Source of the DNA: Acidobacteriaceae bacterium
Lineage (GTDB): Bacteria > Acidobacteriota > Terriglobia > Terriglobales > Acidobacteriaceae
Direction: 5' to 3'
Assembly: GCA_003134655.1 (NCBI GenBank)
Contig: PLBY01000079.1
Location: 86,818 to 150,817 of the forward strand
Length of the DNA: 64,000 nucleotides
The notes under the pieces are model-generated. The model ran no database searches and was not told the origin of the DNA. It saw only the letters and a program-made list of their open reading frames with translations. How positions within the stretch are numbered: the stretch's first letter is position 1; every line of letters starts with the position of its first letter. Made by a program: the position numbers and the translations under genes. This document shows positions 47,731 to 55,696 of this stretch, piece after piece.

Positions 47731-47764
47731 AAAAGGCGGAGCCCCAAAAAGCTCCGCCCTTTTC
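47731..47764 (+). terminator. Stem-loop with T-tract upstream of the nuclease gene
   Basis: GGCGGAGC pairs with GCTCCGCC around CCCAAAAA, and a TTTT run follows. An A run lies on the other side, so it could terminate in both directions. Confidence 0.65.
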
Positions 47765-47800
47765 GTCCAATCATTCGCGCATTCCTACAAGGAGTTTCCT

Positions 47801-48772
47801 ATGTCCACCGGTGACCCCAACCGCAAACGCAAGGGCAACGACAAACGCAAAGGAGAAAGCGACAGTAGAAGCAAGAATAAAGGGAAAGATAAAGGTAAGG
47901 ATAAAGCCAACAACAAAGGCAACCAACGCAAGCCCAGCAAGCCCGCCCCGCGCAAAAATACCAAGATCACCGGAGAACGCTCCGAAGCCGGCTTCCTCTA
48001 CAAAGCCGCCTACCTCGAATTCGGCATCGCCAAACCCTGGGGCCACAGCCTGCGCTACGACTTCATCCTCGACAACGGAGGCCGCCTCCACCGCATTCAG
48101 GTCAAATGCACCGAAGCCATCCGTGCCGGTGCCTACGAAACCCGCGCCACCTACACCACCGGCAAAGGACGCGCCCCCTACACCAAGAAAGACATCGACT
48201 TCATCGCCGCCCACGTCGTCCCCCTCGACATCTGGTACATCATCCCCGTAGAAGTCTGCACCCCCGCCCCCATGCTCCGTTTCTATCCTCACCGCAAAGC
48301 CAAAAAAATGCGCCTCGAGTCCTACCGCGAAGCCTGGCACCTGCTCCAATCTGCGGAAGAAGCAGAAAAGAGACAATCATCGAACACAAAAGAAGGGACG
48401 ATCGACCTCCAAGCTGTCGCCGAGGAAACCCACGTAGGGACGGACGCATTCGTCCGTCCGCCGAGCGAAGCGAGGCCAGTTTCATGTGGCGCGGGCGCCC
48501 CCGCCCGCGACCTGCGAGGATCAAAGAAGGCTCGTCCTTCCGAGCGCAGCGGGATGATTCGCGAAGGCGAATCATCCGCGGAGTCGAGCAACCTTGCGTT
48601 TCATGCAAACGCTACCACCGCCCCCGACGCGATGCTCCAGACCTACCACGACCTCTGCACCAAAACCCCACCCATCCACCTCGCGAAATCCCAAGCCCCC
48701 TGGCCCATCCCGCCGCTAAGAGTCCTCGCCACAAGAAAAGGCAAACACATCTTCCCAGACCCGCGGTCGTAA
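47801..48772 (+). CDS. PD-(D/E)XK endonuclease-like protein with repeat-derived C-terminus
   Basis: A 323-aa protein. The first 55 residues are very lysine-rich. Residues about 58-185 form a PDDEXK_5-like nuclease core: E62 in GERSEAGFLYKAAYLE, D87 in SLRYDFILDNGGRL, and the Q100-V-K102 motif in HRIQVKCTEA, then KKDIDFIAAHVVPLDIWYIIPVE (given in parts). So the catalytic residues look intact. Residues about 211-265 are translated from two palindromic repeat elements, so the C-terminal third is unlikely to be native. AAGGAG precedes the ATG. Its neighbours include a kinase, a MazG fusion and an AAA+ ATPase, a setting like a defence island. Confidence 0.85.
   Translation: MSTGDPNRKRKGNDKRKGESDSRSKNKGKDKGKDKANNKGNQRKPSKPAPRKNTKITGERSEAGFLYKAAYLEFGIAKPWGHSLRYDFILDNGGRLHRIQVKCTEAIRAGAYETRATYTTGKGRAPYTKKDIDFIAAHVVPLDIWYIIPVEVCTPAPMLRFYPHRKAKKMRLESYREAWHLLQSAEEAEKRQSSNTKEGTIDLQAVAEETHVGTDAFVRPPSEARPVSCGAGAPARDLRGSKKARPSERSGMIREGESSAESSNLAFHANATTAPDAMLQTYHDLCTKTPPIHLAKSQAPWPIPPLRVLATRKGKHIFPDPRS
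48432..48593. repeat. Two repeat elements inside the nuclease gene
   Basis: First a copy of the GGACGCATTCGTCC element (48432-48512, with TGGCGCGGGCGCCCCCGCCC), then a TCCTTCCGAGCGCAGCGGGA type element (48530-48593) with an inner hairpin GATGATTCGCGAAGGCGAAT. Together they encode about 54 residues in frame. Confidence 0.85.
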
Positions 48773-48916
48773 ACGATCGTGGGGGAGCGTTGGCCCCGTG
48801 AAGAGTTGACCATAATGGAGGAAGGACGATGGGTAGTGAGAAAACCGTCCGGTCCGAGCGAGAGATTCGTAACTAACGCACTTGGATTAGGAGGTGTATC
48901 CTTCTCTGCTAGCTTG

Positions 48917-49459
48917 ATGCCGCAAGTTATCGCATTCGCGGGCAAGATCGGAAGCGGCAAGACGACGATTACTACGTCCCTTGCCGATGCTTTGGCTTGG
49001 CCGAGGGTGAGCTTTGGAGATTATGTCCGCAGCGTCGCTCGTGAGCGTGGACTGGAGGAGACAAGAGAAGTCCTTCAGTTTGTTGGTACGGAAATACTGC
49101 GGGCTGATCCTCGGGCCTTCTGCAATTCAGTCTTGGCCAACTCAGGATGGAAAGCCGGGCAGAACCTACTGATCGATGGCCTCCGACATGCGGAGACCAT
49201 AAAAATCATTAGCGAACTGACACGAGCCGAAACCCTTGACATTATTTTCGTTAAGATTAGTGAAGAGGTACGCTTGAGTCGGCTCAAAGGACGCGAAGGC
49301 AGTGACCCGAGCTACCGGGCACTTGTTGAAGCCCATTCCTCAGAGGCACAAGTGACATCGGCCCTGGCGGACGCGGCAGATTTCGTCGTTGATAATGACG
49401 GAACTCTTCAGGCGACCATCTCAGAGATCGTGAAATGGATGGATCGTCGGAAGAACTAG
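48917..49459 (+). CDS. P-loop nucleotide kinase-like protein
   Basis: A 180-aa protein beginning MPQVIAFAGKIGSGKTT, a Walker A loop. Then SFGDYVRSVARERGLEETRE (LID-like), LLIDGLRHAETIK, DIIFVKISEEVRLSRL and VDNDGTLQATISEIVKWM, a dephospho-CoA kinase/AAA_33-like layout of a small-molecule or nucleotide kinase. A GGAGGTGT site is 20 nt upstream of ATG 48917, which is far; an alternative start at 48815 is possible. Followed by the deoxyribosyltransferase-like/MazG fusion, so a nucleotide substrate is inferred. Confidence 0.8.
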   Translation: MPQVIAFAGKIGSGKTTITTSLADALAWPRVSFGDYVRSVARERGLEETREVLQFVGTEILRADPRAFCNSVLANSGWKAGQNLLIDGLRHAETIKIISELTRAETLDIIFVKISEEVRLSRLKGREGSDPSYRALVEAHSSEAQVTSALADAADFVVDNDGTLQATISEIVKWMDRRKN

Positions 49460-49628
49460 CGAAGCAGAAAGTTGCATCAAAATGGTTGCAGACCTCTTTT
49501 TCCAGAGTTCCTTGCACAGCTTTTACTCGGACATTCGTCCGAAGGCTGTGCATATCCACCCCAGTAACTCGAGTAATCGGTTGACGCCTCCAAGATCAAT
49601 TCCTACGATCACAAGACACGGTTTCCGG

Positions 49629-50495
49629 ATGCCCAAGCGTAGATTTTCTCCAGACCAGAACGTCATACCCTTTCCTGACCCGGAGACATCGGTTGGTTGG
49701 AGAGCAGACCAAGATCGTTCAGCGATATTTGCACCGCCAGTGATCGCGGCAGCGATCCCCGATGACCAGTTGGTGTCAATCCCGAACTGCGAGATTGTCC
49801 TATCCGGGAGCTACCGCAAGGGTGTTGACAATCTCAAGCGAACTTACGAGGAATTCAAAGATCTCGGGTGCACTATTCTCTCGCCCAGCAATGTCTCGAT
49901 AGTCAGCGAGGTAGACGGCTTTGTCTACATGAAGGGCGAAGAGACAGACACGCCCGATACGATCGAAGGCCGACACCTCAAGGCAATCCAGAAGGCAAAC
50001 TTCGTATGGCTGCACGCGCCCGATGGTTACGTGGGGCCGACCGCCGCGCTTGAAGTCGGTTTCGCCAATGCCGCTGGAGTTCCCGTTTTTGCGCAAGAGG
50101 CACCGAAGGACAAGGTTCTGCAATCGTTCGTCCGCCTCGCAGATTCTCCGTCTGCCATGGTCCGTATGTGGCCTCAGCATCCGGAGCCGCCGGCACCGGC
50201 GCTCAAGGCGTTTCAGGAGTACTACAAACGGGCGGCGCTCCAACGCGGATACAGCAAGGAAGGCCCGAAAGAATGCCTTCTCCTAATGGTCGAGGAAGTC
50301 GGAGAACTGGCGAGGGCGGTCCGCAAACGCGAGAAACTTACTCGGCATGGTGCCTACCACGGATCGAGCGAAGGCCACGAGTTAGCAGATGTGTTTCTGT
50401 ACGTCGTGCACATGGCAAACGTACTCGGGCTTGACCTAGCCGGAATCGTTCGCGAGAAGGAATCCATCAACGTAGAGAAGTTCCTTGCCCGATAA
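49629..50495 (+). CDS. Nucleoside deoxyribosyltransferase-like (DRHyd) and MazG fusion protein
   Basis: A 288-aa two-domain protein. Residues about 53-160 resemble nucleoside 2-deoxyribosyltransferases: IVLSGSYRKGVDNLKRTYEE, the loop VWLHAPDGYVGPTAALEVGF with candidate nucleophile E142, and NAAGVPVFAQE. Residues about 195-288 are a MazG/all-alpha NTP pyrophosphohydrolase: MVEEVGELARAV (E222, E223, E226) and HELADVFLYVVH (E251, D254). The pair of nucleotide hydrolase types in one chain is known from predicted nucleotide-based conflict systems. ATG 49629 chosen; the upstream frame is open to 49482. The next gene's TTG overlaps this stop by 11 nt. Confidence 0.82.
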   Translation: MPKRRFSPDQNVIPFPDPETSVGWRADQDRSAIFAPPVIAAAIPDDQLVSIPNCEIVLSGSYRKGVDNLKRTYEEFKDLGCTILSPSNVSIVSEVDGFVYMKGEETDTPDTIEGRHLKAIQKANFVWLHAPDGYVGPTAALEVGFANAAGVPVFAQEAPKDKVLQSFVRLADSPSAMVRMWPQHPEPPAPALKAFQEYYKRAALQRGYSKEGPKECLLLMVEEVGELARAVRKREKLTRHGAYHGSSEGHELADVFLYVVHMANVLGLDLAGIVREKESINVEKFLAR

Positions 50496-50970
50496 CAGCA
50501 CATTATTTGACAAGAGCAGTCCTCCGGCGAACAGCCCTACAGTGCCCCCAACATTCGAGGATTTTGCCAGACAGCGCAAGTTGCTGCACGAGTTCTGTCG
50601 GTTACATGTTCCGAGCCTTGAGTTCTACGTTCCCAAGGGGCCAGATTCCCCGCCGATTTTCATTTTAGACGACGAAGAGGACGCTCCCACCGAGATAAAG
50701 CACATCACCAGTAGTGCAACGTGTTACGAATCGGTAGACACTTGCCCAGAAATTTTCCGGCCGGACAAGAAACAGACAAAGAATAAGGGAAAACAAAACA
50801 TCAGACAAAACAAACACCGAAGAGAAGTCCAGATCTTTGGCAGATTTGGGTCGGGAGTTTGCCCAGAAAGCTATCGACCTTCCGGTCAGAAAGAAATGGA
50901 GATCCGACGGTGCGGCCGGGATTTACTGCAGCAGCCGCGGTTTGCCTTACGTGCTATCTCAACTGGATGA
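50485..50970 (+). CDS. N-terminal part of the AAA+ protein, frame 1 (apparent frameshift)
   Basis: Begins at TTG 50485, overlapping the MazG stop, so its start looks native: PPTFEDFARQRKLLHEFCRL, LEFYVPKGPDSPPIFILDDE, then TEIKHITSSATCYESVDTCP. After about residue 100 it becomes lysine-rich and then unlike protein. From 50738 the next reading frame is open and continues as the AAA+ ATPase (NKTSDKTNTEEKSRSLADLG, read in frame 2). The likely product is one protein joined by a +1 change in the A-rich stretch 50760-50830. Sequencing error, pseudogene or programmed shift cannot be told apart here. Confidence 0.6.
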   Translation: MPDNSTLFDKSSPPANSPTVPPTFEDFARQRKLLHEFCRLHVPSLEFYVPKGPDSPPIFILDDEEDAPTEIKHITSSATCYESVDTCPEIFRPDKKQTKNKGKQNIRQNKHRREVQIFGRFGSGVCPESYRPSGQKEMEIRRCGRDLLQQPRFALRAISTG

Positions 50971-53020
50971 ATGGCACCCTAAGATTGACGAGCACCTTGC
51001 GCGAATCTTCTATCAGATGAACGAGGATCCTTCGCGACCGGCAATCGGCGAAGCGGACAAGGCCCAGAAGAAGAGCGAAAGACCCAAGGAACAAAAGAGC
51101 TGGTACAAGCCGAACGCCTACCATACGTATTGGACGCTCGAGGTATTGAGGATATTACAGAAGAGGTTTGATAAAAACTGCCAGGCGAGTTCCCAAGCGA
51201 AGCAAGGAATAGCCCGCCGCAACCAGCTCCGACAGTGGGCTCGGCAGCAACTTGGCGTTCAAGTCGCACTACACTCTGGGGACTCCTCTCTTCTAGACTC
51301 CGACCAACTGGCGTGGTCACTCGCGATCGTAATCAGCCAGCCCCTCGACTATCAATCCAAGCTTGCAGAACAAGACCTGATTCGGCAGTCGTTCAGGTGT
51401 CTGTTTAGCACGCAAGAGCGTGTGGGAACATGGCGTCATTACGCCCCGCTCTTTCACTATCCTCACGCAGGAAACGCCTATTGTTATGTTTTTGAGACCT
51501 TCGCGACGATTCTCAAGGAAGCGCTGCAACCAGAGGCTGAATTCGTTCGGGCGGTCCTGAAAAACTATTTCATGCCGCTGGTTAGACTTTGGGAATATGC
51601 CAAGTCGACCCAAGCAAAACGCCCGGATGGAAAACTGGCATGGTCTTCCGGACACAGAAATAAGCCCACCTTAGAGAGTTGGGCGACGGCGAGTGTGTTC
51701 GCATACGCGCAAGCACTGCGAAGACTTGTCGGCGTCTGGACACGGGAAGAAGCCTTAGCCACTCTGAACTACAGACCAACGAAGCCAGTTGCGGAAGCGC
51801 AGCACGACGTGTTGGAACGCTCGGACATCTGGACATGTGACGACTTGGCTGACCGCCTCTGGAGCATGTTTATCAACCCGGTTTCGCGCAACAGGGCCGA
51901 AAAGGAGATCGAGCCCGATCAACCCCTTATTGAGGGTAGATTCCCTTGTTCAGCGATTCTCTTCGGGCCGCCTGGCACAAGCAAAACCTCACTCGTCAAA
52001 GCCCTCGCTGGGTCCATCGACTGGAAGTACATCGAGCTCCATCCCAGCCATTTCGTATCAGAGGGATTGCCGAGCGTCCAACAAACTGCAGATGTGATCT
52101 TCAAGAAACTGATGGAATTGGATCACGCGGTCGTCTTGTTCGACGAAATCGACGAACTGGTCCGTGAGCGTGACATTGAGCCCGACCAGTTCGGGCGGTT
52201 TCTCACAACGAGTATGCTACCTAGGCTTGCCGAGTTGTGGAAGGGCCGCAAGGTAATGTACTTCGTCGCTACGAATCACATCGAATACTTCGACCGCGCG
52301 GTCACGCGGAGTGAGCGGTTCGACGCTCTCATATTCATGAGTCCGCCCTCGTTTGCCGTGAAGAGACAGAAGGTGCTTAAAATTCTGAAGGATGTCTATA
52401 ACTTGGAGGATACCTTCGCACCGGACATTACAAAGAACTCCGTTGACGAAGCGATGCCGACGAAGCGATGTACACAATTCGCGAAATTCAACGACGAACA
52501 CAAAAAAGTGATCGGGGGCGAGCAACTGTTGGAGGAGAACGTGCTTGCCAAGTTCGCTTTGCTCCGATTTGATGAACTGGACGAACTAGCGGCGTACCTC
52601 GGAGAAAAGCCACCAAAGGCGAAGACGATCAGCAAGGAGGCGCTCGGGAAAGCATTGGCACGGATTAAAGACAGGAAATCGCGAAGCCTCCGAGAGTACT
52701 GCCGGTTCAGGTCGGATCCCGACGATTATGAACGCTTCGATACTTCACGAACCGCCAGATGGCTGGTTAGCGAAATTCCAGGGTTCACCGGCACTGCGGC
52801 CGACCTACCGAAACCCATTAGAAGAGGTCGATGGCGTACGCGTCCTCGATGCGCCGGTCGGGCCCCTCCATCGCCTAAAGGTCCCAGGGTATACGGTGGA
52901 AAGATCATCACCGGGTCAGGTACGACTTATAAAGGCAGGCCCCGAGCCATCCGCCAAGGCGAAGAAAATCAAGCGCCGCCGCTAAGTTTCGGTCTCACTC
53001 CTTTGCTTTCAACGACTTAA
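50837..53020 (+). CDS. AAA+ ATPase, main part
   Basis: 727 codons from TTG 50837 (the frame is open from 50738). The N-terminal half is helical (FAQKAIDLPVRKKWRSDGAA, LEVLRILQKRFDKNCQ, FAYAQALRRLVGVWTREEAL) without a known fold. The AAA domain has Walker A ILFGPPGTSKTSLVKALA (about 374-391), Walker B AVVLFDEIDEL and sensor 1 MYFVATNHIEYFDRAVTRSE. The last ~75 residues look out of frame: the overlapping frame 52728-52985 gives a more protein-like basic tail (VDGVRVLDAPVGPLHRLKV ... AKKIKRRR) with better codon GC3. So a second +1 change near 52730-52830 is likely. It may act as a sensor/motor in a defence-like module with the MazG fusion. Confidence 0.82.
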   Translation: MADLGREFAQKAIDLPVRKKWRSDGAAGIYCSSRGLPYVLSQLDEWHPKIDEHLARIFYQMNEDPSRPAIGEADKAQKKSERPKEQKSWYKPNAYHTYWTLEVLRILQKRFDKNCQASSQAKQGIARRNQLRQWARQQLGVQVALHSGDSSLLDSDQLAWSLAIVISQPLDYQSKLAEQDLIRQSFRCLFSTQERVGTWRHYAPLFHYPHAGNAYCYVFETFATILKEALQPEAEFVRAVLKNYFMPLVRLWEYAKSTQAKRPDGKLAWSSGHRNKPTLESWATASVFAYAQALRRLVGVWTREEALATLNYRPTKPVAEAQHDVLERSDIWTCDDLADRLWSMFINPVSRNRAEKEIEPDQPLIEGRFPCSAILFGPPGTSKTSLVKALAGSIDWKYIELHPSHFVSEGLPSVQQTADVIFKKLMELDHAVVLFDEIDELVRERDIEPDQFGRFLTTSMLPRLAELWKGRKVMYFVATNHIEYFDRAVTRSERFDALIFMSPPSFAVKRQKVLKILKDVYNLEDTFAPDITKNSVDEAMPTKRCTQFAKFNDEHKKVIGGEQLLEENVLAKFALLRFDELDELAAYLGEKPPKAKTISKEALGKALARIKDRKSRSLREYCRFRSDPDDYERFDTSRTARWLVSEIPGFTGTAADLPKPIRRGRWRTRPRCAGRAPPSPKGPRVYGGKIITGSGTTYKGRPRAIRQGEENQAPPLSFGLTPLLSTT

Positions 53021-53031
53021 CCCCGTATAAT
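53003..53031 (+). promoter_or_regulatory. Predicted sigma70-like promoter for the radical SAM gene
   Basis: TTGCTT (53003-53008) and TATAAT (53026-53031) are separated by 17 bp. It lies at the end of the AAA+ reading frame and about 335 nt before the radical SAM start, so a long leader transcript is expected. Confidence 0.6.
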
Positions 53032-53037
53032 CCCCCA

Positions 53038-53366
53038 CAGAACCACTAAACCCCATTTTTGCACCATTCGTTGGGATATGGATGCGCCATTCCCAAGCGT
53101 TCCAATAGGATAGGTGCAGTCAAACACCCAAGGGAAAAGTGTAGTCAGGACCCGAGGTCACAAGACCTTAGGAGCCATTCCCCGGGGAGAGCCACAGGTT
53201 TTGGGTGATCTTCCAGGTTCATCCAAAGGCGAGGCCAAAAGTAGTAGCGAGTTCGCAGGTTGAGGGATAGTTGTAACCGTCACAGGTTCACAGCCATCCG
53301 AATGAAACGAAAGCCAGAACCAGAAAGTTTTGGCTAAAAGCTAGAAGCCAGGAGCTAGAAGCTAAC
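53038..53366 (+). ncRNA. Long 5' leader of the radical SAM gene with possible structured RNA
   Basis: About 330 nt without an open frame of note. It holds hairpins, including TTGGGATATGG ATGCG CCATTCCCAA (53071-53096) and GAGGTCACAAGACCTT (near 53152), and ends in a heptamer array. Candidate regulatory RNA only; fold conservation is untested. Confidence 0.35.
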
Positions 53367-53367
53367 A
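53313..53367. repeat. 7-bp-periodic array immediately before the radical SAM ATG
   Basis: GCCAGAA, CCAGAAA, then GCTAAAA, GCTAGAA, GCCAGGA, GCTAGAA, GCTAACA. The AGGA that may serve as ribosome site lies in the array, and the A of the start codon is its last base. Confidence 0.8.
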
Positions 53368-55553
53368 TGCGCAAGCCGATCAAGTACGTTGAAAAAGCAG
53401 TCGTCATCGCCGCCAAGGGAACTTGGGCAGTATTCGAGCGCTTGAACCGCGTCAGGCCGAATCCGTCGCCCACGCCAAAGTGGTCGGAAAAGCCGCTGCT
53501 CAAGTCGTACGAAAAGTCGAAGCCTCCGCTGGGCTGGCCGCGGACGACCGATTCGCTTTGCCCCAAGTGCGTGCCGGAAATCCGGCAGCAGATTCTCGAC
53601 GGGCACCTGCCGCATGAAGTGCTGATGAACGAGAAGGTCGGCGAGATCAAGGCGCAGATCGTCGAACGCGACGGCAAGATCCTGATGGTGAAAGACTGCC
53701 CAACGCACGGCCACTTCGAAGACGTGATGTCGATCGATACCGCGTTCTCCCAGCATCTGGAGGAAGTGTTCCCCGGGCGCGACATCACGGCGCATAACGA
53801 TGAGAAGCTGCATCATCACGGATCGTCGACGGTGAAATACGGCCGCGGATCGGTGCTCACCATCGATCTGACCAACCGCTGCAACATGATGTGCGATCCC
53901 TGCTTCATGGACGCGAACCAGGTGGGATTCGTTCACGAATTGACCTGGGAAGAAATCAAGACGATGCTCGACAACGCCATCACCATCAAGCCACGACGGC
54001 AGATGAGCGTGCAGTTCTCCGGCGGCGAGCCCACGTTGTCGCCCTACTTCCTCGACGCGGTGCGCTACGCCCGCAAAGTCGGATACAACTCCGTGCAGGC
54101 CGCGACCAACGGCATCGAGTTCGCGAAGAGCTTCGAGTTCTGCCAGCAGGCAGTCGAAGCCGGCATGCGCTATGCCTACCTGCAGTTTGACGGAATCGGC
54201 AACGCAGCCAACGCGCACCGTCTGGTCGGCAACCTGTTCGACGTGAAGTTGAAGGCGATCGAGAACCTGCACAACGCCGGAGTTGAAATCGTTCCGGTCG
54301 TGACGATCGTGAACGGCATCAACAACGAACAAGTCGGAAGAATCATCAAGTTCGCCCTCGACAATCCGAAGACGATCAGCTTCCTAAGCTTCCAACCGGT
54401 CAGCTTCACCGGCCGTGACGAAGCCGTCACCGACGATCGCCGCGCCGCCCAGCGCTACACGCTGAGCCACCTCGCTCACGACGTAAAAAATCAAACGGGC
54501 TTAGGCGAACCCACGCGCGACTGGTTCCCCATCTCCTTCATGGGAACCTTCAGCGACTGGGCCGACCTGATGCACGTCAACGACGTGAAGAACGACTGGG
54601 GCCAACTATCCTGCGGTTGTCATCCGAATTGCGGGACTGGGATGGCGGTGATGATTGATAAGGAAACCAAGGAGGCTGTGCCCGTTACGGCGTTCTTGAA
54701 GGGGGATCAGCTCGCGAAGGACATTGCGAGGGTGAATGATGCGGCGCGCGGAAAGTTTCTGACTGTGGTTGGAATGGCGCTGTGTCTGATGAAGAATTAC
54801 GATCCGTTCCAGGCGCCGACGCACTTCAAGCTGATGGACTTGCTCAGGAAGTTTGATAAGAACTTCAATGCGACTGGCAAGAATTATGGGAAGGTTGGTC
54901 CGGACCGGACCGTCGACGATGTGATGAAGCGGCGGCAGGACCGGTGGAACTTCCTGTTCATCGCAGGCATGTGGTTCCAGGATCTGTTCAATTATGACTT
55001 TCGGCGGACGGAGCAGTGCATTATCCCGTACGCGACGCAGGAAGGCGAAATTTCGTTCTGCGCTTACAACACGGGCGTAGGATGGCGGAACATCATCGAG
55101 AAGATGCACATGACAGCCACGCTCACCAAGTGGTACGAGGAGCACGGTCGGCATGAGATTTTCGCGGGCGGCAAGAAAGTGGATATGGAAGACGCCACCC
55201 ACACGCTGCTGTTGCGCGATGATCTGGTTACGACCGAATTGCAACATGATCTGGACAGCAAGGGCATCGCGAAGAACGCACGCGAAGAAAAAACGCGGGC
55301 GCGGGACGCGAAGCAGAAGCAAACTGCCGATGCGAAAGCCGAGGCGCGCGGGCCCCAGATCAACGATGAGGCTTACAACGCACGCATGGCTGCGATGTAT
55401 CGCGAAGTTGTGCTGAAGGAGAAGCCGGTCGTCGCCGAGAACGGATTCATTCCGCTCGGGGCGCTAACGAAACCGAACGGCAACGGCAACGGCAACGGGC
55501 ACGGGGCTCAGGCTGAGAAGCCGGAGATCGCGGAGCCGGTGGCGGGAGACTAG
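53367..55553 (+). CDS. Radical SAM protein related to tetraether lipid synthase (Tes/MJ0619-like)
   Basis: A 728-aa protein. The N-terminus has TTDSLCPKCVPEIRQQ (C65, C68) and MVKDCPTHGHFEDV (C111), the rubredoxin-like or extra-cluster pattern of the MJ0619 group. The radical SAM site is LTNRCNMMCDPCFMDA (C172, C176, C179), with QFSGGEPTL (GGEP 219-222). Further cysteines lie at 416, 418 and 422 (LSCGCHPNCGTG) and at 473, 551 and 565, enough for auxiliary clusters. A charged helix and the low-complexity NGNGNGNGHG run make the end. Tes condenses lipid tails into membrane-spanning lipids; acidobacteria make iso-diabolic acid and branched GDGTs, so this role is plausible, but not shown. Terminator follows. 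Confidence 0.88.
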   Translation: MRKPIKYVEKAVVIAAKGTWAVFERLNRVRPNPSPTPKWSEKPLLKSYEKSKPPLGWPRTTDSLCPKCVPEIRQQILDGHLPHEVLMNEKVGEIKAQIVERDGKILMVKDCPTHGHFEDVMSIDTAFSQHLEEVFPGRDITAHNDEKLHHHGSSTVKYGRGSVLTIDLTNRCNMMCDPCFMDANQVGFVHELTWEEIKTMLDNAITIKPRRQMSVQFSGGEPTLSPYFLDAVRYARKVGYNSVQAATNGIEFAKSFEFCQQAVEAGMRYAYLQFDGIGNAANAHRLVGNLFDVKLKAIENLHNAGVEIVPVVTIVNGINNEQVGRIIKFALDNPKTISFLSFQPVSFTGRDEAVTDDRRAAQRYTLSHLAHDVKNQTGLGEPTRDWFPISFMGTFSDWADLMHVNDVKNDWGQLSCGCHPNCGTGMAVMIDKETKEAVPVTAFLKGDQLAKDIARVNDAARGKFLTVVGMALCLMKNYDPFQAPTHFKLMDLLRKFDKNFNATGKNYGKVGPDRTVDDVMKRRQDRWNFLFIAGMWFQDLFNYDFRRTEQCIIPYATQEGEISFCAYNTGVGWRNIIEKMHMTATLTKWYEEHGRHEIFAGGKKVDMEDATHTLLLRDDLVTTELQHDLDSKGIAKNAREEKTRARDAKQKQTADAKAEARGPQINDEAYNARMAAMYREVVLKEKPVVAENGFIPLGALTKPNGNGNGNGHGAQAEKPEIAEPVAGD

Positions 55554-55564
55554 AGCAGTTTTTA

Positions 55565-55592
55565 GCTCTTAGCCTTTAGCTCTTAGCTTAAG
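55565..55592. repeat. 7-bp-periodic array after the radical SAM gene
   Basis: GCTCTTA, GCCTTTA, GCTCTTA, GCTTAAG, 12 nt after the stop codon. Confidence 0.8.
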
Positions 55593-55597
55593 AACAG

Positions 55598-55630
55598 ACG
55601 GGCCGCCTTTGGGCGGCCCGTTTCTTTTTC
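55598..55630 (+). terminator. Terminator of the radical SAM gene
   Basis: A perfect 10-bp stem (ACGGGCCGCC with GGCGGCCCGT) and TTTG loop, followed by TTCTTTTTC. Confidence 0.9.
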
Positions 55631-55650
55631 GCTTGAGAGATTGGCTAAGA

Positions 55651-55690
55651 GCCCCACCTCTCGCAAAGGACGCGAGAAATGGGGCACCCA
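55651..55690. repeat. Intergenic copy of the CCCACC...GGGGCACC palindrome
   Basis: GCCCCACCTCTCGCAAAGGA then CGCGAGAAATGGGGCACCCA. Outer arms and the CTCGC/GCGAG pair match the elements inside the coding sequences at 18352 and 27001. It ends 6 nt before the lipase stop codon. Confidence 0.75.
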
Positions 55691-55696
55691 TGTCCT

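Noticed and set aside
53038..53366. Known riboswitch upstream of the radical SAM gene
   Set aside because: I could not match it to a known aptamer by eye; kept only as a low-confidence structured leader.
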